A DNA stretch of 64,000 nucleotides from Agapetus fuscipes (lineage: Eukaryota > Arthropoda > Insecta > Trichoptera > Glossosomatidae). Within the stretch, counting starts at the first letter, position 1. Each line of letters opens with the position of its first letter. The translations under genes were made by a program, and so were the position numbers. The stretch spans positions 1,426,001 through 1,490,000 of the forward strand of contig OX637353.1 in NCBI GenBank assembly GCA_951799405.1, given 5' to 3'. The notes beneath the pieces were generated by a model, which had not been told where the DNA came from, made no database searches, and saw nothing but the letters and a program-made list of their open reading frames with translations. Positions 18,838 through 27,091 of this stretch are shown here, one piece after another.

Positions 18838-18855
18838 TGGTATGAGGCTGACCAC
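17188..18855 (-). CDS. MG3 Gag/coiled-coil/macrodomain/CCCH fusion protein
   Basis: A single uninterrupted frame (555 codons from the first ATG; the first ~8 come from flanking Rep-A). Residues ~10-250 are MG-family Gag, with its CCHC knuckle CWTCGQQGHLSLRC at ~262-275. Residues ~285-355 are a charged coiled coil absent from MG1 and MG2, ending LASSERARRTAEAERDEL, which resembles non-muscle myosin II tail. Residues ~370-515 are the TARG1-type macrodomain (VQQDLFEV, PEDLDMSRGIARVF, IPKMGGGRANRDW). Near the C-terminus is a CCCH finger with an enlarged middle spacing (C-x7-C-x8-C-x3-H). No enzyme domains of Pol remain. It could be a non-autonomous element product or an incipient host gene; long open length favours recent activity or selection. 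Confidence 0.8.
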   Translation of the reverse strand: MVSLIPTSAVIDRLRAELADKCQMESTRISPKGGLHDETDQGCSTPTRVTRGDDDPSLAKHNFPTFDRKTSWEEYLTLFETAAMMGDWSQQKKASVLSLSLRGDALRVLQAIPLDNRGDFGQLKQRLDMRYGHKCLEQLYKSQLNTRVQKPNESLQEFEMDIVHLVRDAYPTFPDDICESLAVDKFLNGLREWETQQAVKLALPKTLNEALTKAMEFEAVKQSIRSHVRVCAMKVEETKPLTTEMLIEKVLQRLEPRRQGSHCWTCGQQGHLSLRCPKSQGPEKLEDDRKDEETTMKMNRRLRKLQVQFQDAERKVKVMKTENRQLTKNLASSERARRTAEAERDELHEAVMSLTFWENAKAGQKFRHGVTTEVQQDLFEVTRDHTLACSVPEDLDMSRGIARVFRYKFGEPQPSSSQQGRALRLPKGRQQAYCLVVPDSSNLEDDYKALWDGLVELRDYMLEDQQARQAIPKMGGGRANRDWRIIRSMIEAVFSGAGISVVVCCEQAQPRASGEKSVDCHFFLTTGCWHADPRSACPYQHRVKTVPGRNSLGGG

Positions 18856-19075
18856 CCAAACTGTAAAAATGGTTCACTTTGCCAACGTCACCCCTGTTTG
18901 AGGGAAGATGGGCAAGAGTTGCAGAGCTTATGTTCATTAGATATTGTGTTTTTATGTTGTAAGGACACATGCAGCATGTGTAAGCGCGAACTTATACGTG
19001 TGTGCTTGAGGAAATGCATTTAACATGAATAGGTATCAAATGTACTATATTTTGCAACTTAGATTATAGATTTCG
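18838..19075 (+). repeat. Rep-A copy (left-truncated) at the MG3 break
   Basis: Starts directly at TTGGTATGAGGCTGACC, joined to MG3 Gag sequence, and ends in TTGCAACTTAGATTATAG. It marks where MG3 is cut off. Confidence 0.75.
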
Positions 19076-19520
19076 ATTTTAGATAGGTTGGTATGCATTT
19101 AATATAAAACTAAAATGCTATATATCTTTGCAACTTAGATTATATAGGAACATCCCTTAATCTTTCAAGTTGCTTGTACGTAGGTATTTGAAAATTTTGG
19201 ATACAAAAAAGCAATTTTGTTGAAAATTTAAATTATTTCTTATGTAAAATCGTTTTTTGCCATCTATATTTCTTAAAACCTTTCAACGATTTTTTTTATT
19301 TCCCCGTTATATTTAAAAATGCTGTATATCTTTGCAACTTAGATTATATAGGTACATCCCTAAATCTCTCAAATTGCTTATACGTAGATATTTCAAAATA
19401 TTGGGTAAAAAAAAGCAATTTTGTTGAAAATCTCCATTATTTATTATGTAAAATCGTTTTTTGCCATCTATATTTGTAAAAACCTTTTAACGAAATTTTG
19501 TTTCCCCGTTATATTTTAAA
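19076..19520 (+). repeat. Deleted Rep-A end plus two tandem ~200-bp units
   Basis: 19076-19145 joins a Rep-A start directly to its end. Then about 19113-19316 and 19319-19520 are two diverged tandem units, each opening ATATCTTTGCAACTTAGATT and ending CCCCGTTATATTT. Confidence 0.7.
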
Positions 19521-19529
19521 TTATTAATT

Positions 19530-19645
19530 GCTGGTCTAAATAAATACCTGTTTCTGGCCAAGAAATACAGTTTGGTGCAATTCATTCCTCTTCAAAAAAT
19601 TTACTTAAAAAAAAAAAGGAAAAAAAAAAAAAAAATCACCCCAAG
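19530..19645 (+). repeat. SINE-2 tail-like fragment with A-rich tail
   Basis: TTTCTGGCCAAGAAATACAG then GGTGCAATTCATTCCTCTTC resembles the tail at 49350-49430 and, inverted, 44850-44900. Ends in a long A-run. Confidence 0.45.
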
Positions 19646-19802
19646 TCGAATTCGAAAGCAGGACTTGTTTAAGTATGTTCTATTTCGAGCTTTGTCCCAT
19701 CGGCACGGTAGCGTAGTGGTAGAATGCGCTGATCCGTGGGAGGGCCGACGACGACGGCGTAGGGTATTATATATATAGATAAGATAATTTAGGGTAGATC
19801 AT

Positions 19803-20110
19803 TGTTTTGGATGTCCATATATATTATTGTTTATTGATTTTAAAAACATAATTTATTGTGTATGTTCCTTGACTTTTAGGTTGGTTTGCGGCTGACCACC
19901 CATGCTGCAGAAAATGATTCACTTTGCCAATGGCACACCTGTTTCAGGGAAGGTCGGCAAGAGTTGTGGGGCTTATGTTCATTTCGGATTAGGTTTTTAT
20001 AATGTAGGTCCACATGCGGCATGTGTTAGTGTGAAATTATGCATGTCTGCTTGTGGGAATGCATTCAATGTGAATCTCAAATGATACATATCTTTGCAAC
20101 TTAGATTAAG
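19803..20110 (+). repeat. Rep-A copy with extended left flank (MG1 empty-site relative)
   Basis: 19810-19840 (GATGTCCATATATATTATTG) matches the MG1 insertion site without the element; Rep-A follows from about 19865 to 20110. Confidence 0.8.
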
Positions 20111-20114
20111 ATTA

Positions 20115-20360
20115 TTGTGTTTATGCTCCTTAACTCATAGGTCGGTATGCGGCTGACCACTCATGCTGTAGAAAATGGCTCACTTTGCCAATATCACTCC
20201 TGTTTCAGGAAAGGTCGGCCAGAGTTGCAGGGTGTTTGTTCCTTTGAGATTTGGGTTTTAATATTGTAGGTTCACATGTGGCATGTGCAAGCGCGAACTT
20301 ATACATGTGTGCTTGTGAGAATGCATATTTTGTGAATCCCCAATACCTTTGCAACTTAGA
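20115..20360 (+). repeat. Rep-A copy, tandem to the previous one
   Basis: Directly follows the copy ending at 20110, same orientation (CTCCTTAACTCATAGGTCGG). Confidence 0.75.
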
Positions 20361-20394
20361 TTCGGAAAAAATGTAATCCTTTTTTCACAATCTA

Positions 20395-21470
20395 TTTTTT
20401 TTTATTTTTTTTTTTTTTTATTTCATAAACAATTTTTACAAGAAATATAAATCTTAAAAATTAAACATTTTTGTCCCGATAAACCAAAAAATTTCAGTTT
20501 GTCATCGGGTGCAACAATCAAATTAAAAAATATAAGTCTTAGTATTTAGTGCTAGAATGAAATAAAAAGTAAATTAAAGTTAAAATTAGGAGACAAGAGT
20601 AGAGTAAAAACACAAATATAGTTAAGGTAATTAATATAAAAAAGTTCTTTCTCCCAGCCAAATCTTCAAAGATATTATAATTTTATTAATGTTTGTAGAT
20701 TCCTTTTTAAAGTCCTTTGGCAACAAATTAAATATTTTTGGCACAAGGTAATCCAACGTTCTTTGTCCATATTTGTTATTAATTCTTGGCACAACTAGTC
20801 CTTCATTAGATGTAAATCTTGTTTGGTACACATGCTCTAGTTTATTTTTATATTTATCATTAAACAATTGTTGACATATAATTATGTTCCATAGTATACC
20901 CTTAATAGGCAAGACATTTAATGATTGGAATAAAAATGGTATATTCTGCCTTTGGTTATACACATTTATGGGAGCAAATAATTTTAAGAGAGCATTTTGA
21001 ACATTTTGTACATTTTTAATATTGGTGGCGCAAGAATGTCCCCATGCAGTGAGGCCGTATCTTATAATGGACTCGGCAAGCGATAAATATACCAATCTTA
21101 ATGTAGGGAGCGGCAATATAAACTTTAACTTATATAATTGTCCAACAACAGATCTCAGTCGTTTGCACGTTTTTGAAGTATGTGTGTCCCACTTGAAGAA
21201 ACAGTCAATTGTTACTCCTAGATAAGTATAATCGCTTACAATGTCAATATTTTCACATAAACAAGTTCTACAATTATTGGTGACATGAAGGCATTCATAA
21301 TTATGGGCTTTTATGGTTGGCACAGTACTAATTCTAGCATGAGGGGATCTAATATGCATAATTTTAGTTTTTTTTGAATTAATTAAAAGACCTGCATCAT
21401 GACACCAATTCTGCAGTTTAATAATTATTGATGATACAAACTTCATATTATCATAATTTTGTTCATTTTA
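20395..21470 (-). pseudogene. LINE-3 RT C-terminal half with poly(A) end
   Basis: The minus-strand 271-aa open frame 21446-20631 covers the thumb and C-terminal part of a non-LTR RT of jockey/CR1 type: INSKKTKIMHIR, YTYLGVTIDCFFKWDTHTSK, LRLVYLSLAESIIRYGLTAWG, and an LVPKIFNLLP end. The catalytic YxDD box lies further upstream and is lost by 5' truncation. A T-rich run at 20395-20420 marks the poly(A) end. The remaining frame is intact, suggesting a fairly recent truncated insertion. Confidence 0.75.
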
Positions 21471-21544
21471 GCTTTGATTTGTTACCTCGTATGAACGATT
21501 CGAGCTCAAGTTTGCACATAGAAAGTTGAATATTAAGTAAGAAG

Positions 21545-22290
21545 ATCGAGTATGTGGTAAAACTTGGTTCACTTTTGCCAATGCCCCCCTGGTTTCAGCG
21601 AAAGTGGCAGGAGTTGCAAAATTTATGTACACATGCAGCATGTGTAAGCATGTACTTACAATGTGCTTACTTTTGGGCATGTATTTAATATGAGTCTAAA
21701 ATGACAAAATATCTTTGCAACTTAGATTATATGTTTTGAAATGTAATTTTTCGTGTACCTATGTTCCTTGACTTATAGGTTGGTATCCGGCTGACCACCC
21801 ATGCTGTAAAAATGGTTCACTTTGCCAATGTTACCCCTGTTTCAGGGAAGGATGGCAAGAGTTGCAGGGTGTATGCCCATTTGAAATTTGGTTTTTATGT
21901 TGTAGGTTCACATGAGGCATGTGCAAGCGCGAACTTTACGTGTCTGGTTGTGAGAACGCATGTAATGTGAATTTCCAATGTAACATATCTTTGCAACTTA
22001 GATTAGATTAGATTAGACGGATCTAAGAAATGTTGAAAGTGCCACCATATGTTTTTATGCAACTTAGATTATTAGTCCTCGACTTGTAAGTTGGTGTACA
22101 AATTGTTTCACTTCTGCCTGTTTAAAGTAAAGTCAGCATAAATTGCACCGTTTTTATTTGGGATTTGCATTTGGGTCTTATTTTGAAAATATACATGCAT
22201 TATGTGTATGCACAAACTAACATGTGTTTCCTTTTGGGCATCCATTCAATATGAACCTTAAATGTGTGCATATAATTGTAACTGAGATTA
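21545..22290 (+). repeat. Three head-to-tail Rep-A units
   Basis: Units at about 21545-21735 (diverged), 21740-22015 (typical, (GATTA)n tail) and 22065-22290 (highly diverged). They are arranged head to tail with 240-280 bp spacing. An inverted partner array lies at 35790-37640. Confidence 0.7.
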
Positions 22291-22735
22291 AAGACTTATT
22301 TATTTAACCTTGAACGCTTTTCATGACTTTGACAGTTGAAAAGCTAGTAGAGTTCTGTTTGGTAAAGGCTGTTGATGAATAAAATCTTTTATTCCATTTT
22401 AAAATTTTGTACCTACCAGTTTATTTTATTAATTTGATTTTGTTTAACCTCTTACAATATTTCAAACCGAACACATTTAATGAAATTTGAATATGGAACA
22501 AAAATCTGTCAATTAGATGAAGTTGGAAATGATCAATTCCCATATAAAAACGACGTTCAGTATTTTACAAATTTAAACATGTTCTGCGTTATTTTATCAA
22601 CTTTTTTGTACGCTATAACCCTTCCCAGATTACGTCCTTTATTCTGAAACGAAAGACAGCCAAAACCGTTTAGTCCTTCACCATTTTATCGAATTACCAA
22701 CGAACGATTTTTTGGTTTTATAAGTATAGATTATT
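22291..22735 (+). repeat. Unique part of inverted composite (partner 35345-35790)
   Basis: Reverse complement similarity to 35345-35790 (shared GACAGATTTTTGTTCCATATTC-type text and ACGAAAGACAGCC). No coding frame. With 21545-22290 it forms a ~1.2-kb composite present twice in inverted orientation. Confidence 0.7.
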
Positions 22736-22988
22736 AAAACCATGGATATATAGAACTGGATAGGCTAAAAAATCAATCCTTTGAGAATTAGAAATGAGCT
22801 ACCCCACTCATCATACAGAAATCCAAATTCATTCTATCGGTAACCTTCCAACTGTGAACAGGTGTGTTACCTAATTGGAAAAAAAATACAAATAAATAAA
22901 ACTGGGTATTTTCTAAACGTGCCAACAAATGAGAGTAAATGTGTTATAGAACATGGAATAATATTTCACTTTAATCCTTATTCTATAT

Positions 22989-23461
22989 TGTAACGCAATA
23001 CACTGGTAGATGCTTATTGGTGTACGTGTGTTTTGAGAGAATGTTCTGGCCCAGACGATTGTAATTGTAAGGTGTGTATGTAGGTAGGAAATGGACTCTT
23101 CATGAAATAAATATGTCCAGAATCGTCTATACAACTGTGGTAGTGGAACTTTCTAGGGCAGGCTGGAATGGCCCCTAGGTTCCGCTATAAGAAGGGCGAC
23201 AATCGGCTGAAGCGAGTCAGTCTTTCGAAGCACTCACACAGAGGAATATCTAGTTACTAGGGCGACCAATATGGTGTAAAATAAATGTAATCTGCACGAA
23301 ATAAATAAGTGTGTTAAAATAAATCTGTTAAAATAAGTCTGTTAAAATAAGTCTGTTAAAATAAGTCTGTTAAAATAAATCTATTGTAAGAAAGTCTGTG
23401 TAAATAAACTGTATGGCTAACTTGTGTTTTAATTAAAAGAACCCGCAGGAAAAACGTAACA
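22989..23461 (+). repeat. MG2 5' LTR with 14-bp tandem repeats
   Basis: 473 bp. Five tandem 14-bp units (GTTAAAATAARTCT) at 23313-23382; the 3' LTR has four. It lacks an 11-bp direct-repeat copy (GTTGAACTTGT) present in the 3' LTR. One visible base difference near the start. Confidence 0.95.
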
Positions 23462-23462
23462 A

Positions 23463-23478
23463 TGGTGTCGGTGTGAAG
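23463..23478 (+). promoter_or_regulatory. MG2 primer binding site
   Basis: TGGTGTCGGTGTGAAG one base after the LTR, identical to MG1. The leader 23479-23911 has no ORF. Confidence 0.65.
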
Positions 23479-23911
23479 TTTAAAACCAAGTACCAAGTAA
23501 AAACTGTGCTTGAGAGTATTGAAAAATATATCTGGACAACATAATAAAAACTAATGAATAAAAAAAAGTTTTAAATAAAACTGATTAAACTTGAAAAAAA
23601 ACGATCGTGTGGTTACCCGCTAAAAATTTGATTGAAGTGTGGATAGATAACGTGTTAATAATATTGTGTTAGTGTTAGTAAATACTCATTAGCCGATCTG
23701 ACGAAGCAAAGTAAATAATCATTATCTAATATCATTATTTGAAATTTAAAAATAAATATTAAAAGGCGGTACCTACCTACCGTTCAGTATAATTAGATAA
23801 ATTATTATTTTGCTAAAGTACGTATTTAAAATAACTTTATATATAAAACTCATAACCCGTATTAAATAAATTTGCAAATATTTTTGTTTTGAAGTTTGTT
23901 AAAATAAAAAA

Positions 23912-26900
23912 ATGGCTAAGGTGAACATCAAGGACCTCAAAGTCACTGAGCTTAAGAATGAGCTTCTGGAGAGGGACCTGGAGACCTCAGGAGGGAAGGC
24001 GGCCTTACAGGCACGCCTCATGGAGGCCTTAGAACAGTCAGGCGAAGACCCGGCATACTTTGTCATGGCGTCTGGAGGAGACCGTGCTCTTGAGGAGCTG
24101 AACCTCAGCATCACAAAGTCTATGAAGGAGGAGCTAGCCGACAATTCAAAGACCCTGAGGGAAGACCTGAACACTGAGATGGCTGACAACGCCAAGACCC
24201 TGCAAGAGAACCTGACGGACCTGAAAGTGGAGATGGCTGAAAACGCCAAGGCTCTGCAGGAAGACCTCTCCACCATGAAGGAAGACCTCGCCAACATGAA
24301 AGATAAGATGAGCGAGAATCTCACAACCCTGAAGGGAGAAATGGAGGAGAAGATGACAGCCCTGAAGGGGGAAATGGAGACTCGGATGTCAAATCTGGAG
24401 GTACATCTGCGTGCCGAGCTGACCGACAAGGGCCAGATGGAGTCCACCAGAATATCCCCCAAAGGCCTTCACGACGAGACCGACCAGGGATGCTCAACTC
24501 CAACCAGGGTCACTAGAGGGAATGATGACCCTTCCCTGGCCAAGCACAACCTCCCGACCTTCGACGGGAAGACGTCGTGGGAGGAGTATCTGACCCTCTT
24601 CGAGACGGCTGCCATGATGGGAGACTGGAGCCAGCAGAAGAAGGCTTCAGTTCTCAGCCTGTCGCTCCGTGGAGACGCTCTCAGGGTTCTGCAAGCCATA
24701 CCCCTGGACAACCGTGGCGACTTTGGGCAGCTGAAGCAGCGCTTGGATATGCGCTATGGCCACAAGTGCCTGGAGCAGCTGTACAAGTCACAGCTGAACA
24801 CAAGGGTGCAGAAGCCCAACGAGAGCCTCCAGGAGTTTGAGATGGACATCGCCCGCCTTGTACGAGACGCTTACCCGACAGCCTCCGACGACATCTGTGA
24901 GAGCTTGGCAGTGGACAAGTTCCTGAACGGGTTGCGGGAATGGGAGACGCAGCAAGCCGTAAAACTGGCCCATCCCAAGGCTTTGAACGAGGCGCTCAGC
25001 CAAGCTCTCGAGTTTGAGGCTGTCAAACAGTCCATCAGGGGCCACGCCAGGGTTCGTGCAGTCGAGGCAGAGGAGGTCAAACTACCTACAACCGAGGAGT
25101 TAATTGAAAAGGTGTTAGAACGTCTGAGACCTCGAAGACGAGACCCACGCTGCTGGAACTGCGGACAGCTGGGCCACCTTAGCACCAAGTGTCCAAAGCC
25201 TCAGAAACCCAGAAAACTAGAAAGGGTTAATGGGAAGGGGCAACCGTTGACCCGCGCTGGAGAGGCCCTGAAATCTGCTGCTACTGTCGCAACCGTGAGA
25301 GGAAAAGCCAGCAGTATTTTTATCAATGGCATAATAGATGGAGTAACTCGTGAACTACTGGTGGACACGGGAGCAACCAGGACAATTCTGAGACGCGACA
25401 TAGTGGCACGAGGTAAACAGATTGCACCAACAAAGTGGTCTCTGCACACCGCCACAGGAGAGTCAGCACAGGTGTATGGGGAGACGATTGCCACCTTCCA
25501 AATTGGCAGCACCACTTTTGATCATCGGACATTAGTGGCCAACATTGAAGAAGATGTTATATTGGGAATGGACATACTGGACAGATTTGGGTGCAGCTTG
25601 AATTTAAAAAAAGGTGCCATTAAAATTGAAAATGAAGAAGTCATCCTGCAAAGACGGACAGAACTGGCTGCACGTGTTATCCTAGCAAAGAATACCGAAG
25701 TGAAGGGGCGATCTGAAATGATAGTGAGTGCCCGCCTGGATTCCAGTAGTATAAATGACCAAATCTGTATGATAGAACCAGAGAACATGGACAATGTTAA
25801 CAAAGGAGTCATGGTGGCAAGAACAGTGATTCGCGCACAGGAGACCATTCCTGTCAAGATCATGAATGTGAACAGCTACCCAGTTAAAATGAATGAAGGT
25901 TTTGTTTTGGGTAGATGTGAGAGGATAACTTCCATTGTGCAACAGATGACAAACATGTCATGCGAAGGAAGAAAATTGTCAACACAATTGGAAACCCTGG
26001 TCCACGACGCTTCCCAAGGTCTAACCGAGGAAAACAAACGGAGAGTGAGGAGTTTGATCTGCCGCTACCAGAACATTTTCGAGGACTCTAATGGCCGTCT
26101 GGGAAGAACCAAGGTAGTGCGACATAGCATAGACACTGGAGAAGCAAGACCAATAAAACAGGCTCCAAGAAGACTACCCTTTGCAAAGCGGGAAGAAGCT
26201 GACAAGATCATCAAAGACATGAGCAAGGATGGCATCATAGAACCATCAAGTAGCCCTTGGACATCCCCGGTGGTACTGGTGAAAAAGAAGGATGGTACCA
26301 CGAGATTTTGTGTGGACTACAGACTGCTCAACGATGTTACGAAAAAGGATAGTTACCCTCTGCCAAGGATTGACGACACCTTGGATACATTGGCAGGATG
26401 CACCATTTTTTCCACATTGGACCTGAAAAGTGGCTACTGGCAAGTTGAATTGGATGCCAAAGATAAGGAGAAAACTGCATTCTCGACTGGATCTGGACTT
26501 TGGCAGTTCACCGTGATGCCATTTGGCTTATGCAATGCCCCCGCCACGTTCGAAAGGCTGATGGAGAATGTGCTGCGAGGACTGTCATGGGAAACCTGCC
26601 TTGTATACTTGGATGACATAATCATCTTGGGAAAGGACTTCAACCATCAGTTGAGAAATCTGGAGCAAGTTTTCAGGCGACTGCAAGACGCTGGACTGAA
26701 GCTCAACCCGAAGAAGTGTAACCTGTTCAAGAAACAAGTAAATTACCTGGGACACATAGTTTCTCAACGTGGAGTTGAGGTTGACCCTGCCAAAATCAAG
26801 GCAGTAAGAGACTGGCCCGTGCTGAAGGACAAACATGAAACTAGGAGTTTCCTGGGGCTGTGCACTTATTACAGGAGGTTTGTGCCAAGATTTGCGGATA

Positions 26901-27091
26901 TTGCAAAACCGCTCACCAAGCTTACGGAAGAAAATACTCGCTTCCACTGGAGTGATTCCTGTGCACAAGCATTTGAAGAGCTTAAGGGAAGATTAACAAG
27001 TGCCTCAATCTTAAGCTACCCACAAAAAGATGGAAAGTTCATCCTGGATACCGACGCTAGTAATGTGGGGATAGGAGGTGTCCTTTCCTAA
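23912..27091 (+). CDS. MG2 Gag-Pol first part: SAP-like motif, Gag, CCHC, protease, RT, start of RNase H
   Basis: 1059 codons, ended by a TAA. SAP-like motif at ~8-42 (DLKVTELKNELLERDL, ALQARLMEAL). Coiled coil of degenerate 11-14-residue repeats at ~75-190 (ADNAKTLQENL). Capsid at ~225-400, CCHC knuckle CWNCGQLGHLSTKC at ~413. Protease LLVDTGATRTIL at ~480 and ILGMDILDRFGC. RT KKKDGTTRFCVDYR at ~790 and YLDD at ~898. RNase H begins DTDASNVGIGGVLS at ~1045, where the frame stops. Gag and Pol are in one frame, so this lineage seems to make a single polyprotein without frameshifting. The terminating TAA replaces a codon that is CAA in MG1. Confidence 0.92.
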   Translation: MAKVNIKDLKVTELKNELLERDLETSGGKAALQARLMEALEQSGEDPAYFVMASGGDRALEELNLSITKSMKEELADNSKTLREDLNTEMADNAKTLQENLTDLKVEMAENAKALQEDLSTMKEDLANMKDKMSENLTTLKGEMEEKMTALKGEMETRMSNLEVHLRAELTDKGQMESTRISPKGLHDETDQGCSTPTRVTRGNDDPSLAKHNLPTFDGKTSWEEYLTLFETAAMMGDWSQQKKASVLSLSLRGDALRVLQAIPLDNRGDFGQLKQRLDMRYGHKCLEQLYKSQLNTRVQKPNESLQEFEMDIARLVRDAYPTASDDICESLAVDKFLNGLREWETQQAVKLAHPKALNEALSQALEFEAVKQSIRGHARVRAVEAEEVKLPTTEELIEKVLERLRPRRRDPRCWNCGQLGHLSTKCPKPQKPRKLERVNGKGQPLTRAGEALKSAATVATVRGKASSIFINGIIDGVTRELLVDTGATRTILRRDIVARGKQIAPTKWSLHTATGESAQVYGETIATFQIGSTTFDHRTLVANIEEDVILGMDILDRFGCSLNLKKGAIKIENEEVILQRRTELAARVILAKNTEVKGRSEMIVSARLDSSSINDQICMIEPENMDNVNKGVMVARTVIRAQETIPVKIMNVNSYPVKMNEGFVLGRCERITSIVQQMTNMSCEGRKLSTQLETLVHDASQGLTEENKRRVRSLICRYQNIFEDSNGRLGRTKVVRHSIDTGEARPIKQAPRRLPFAKREEADKIIKDMSKDGIIEPSSSPWTSPVVLVKKKDGTTRFCVDYRLLNDVTKKDSYPLPRIDDTLDTLAGCTIFSTLDLKSGYWQVELDAKDKEKTAFSTGSGLWQFTVMPFGLCNAPATFERLMENVLRGLSWETCLVYLDDIIILGKDFNHQLRNLEQVFRRLQDAGLKLNPKKCNLFKKQVNYLGHIVSQRGVEVDPAKIKAVRDWPVLKDKHETRSFLGLCTYYRRFVPRFADIAKPLTKLTEENTRFHWSDSCAQAFEELKGRLTSASILSYPQKDGKFILDTDASNVGIGGVLS

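Noticed and set aside
19690..19765. tRNA-like sequence (GGTAGCGTAGTGGTAGAA)
   Set aside because: Only box A-like text; no box B and no cloverleaf.
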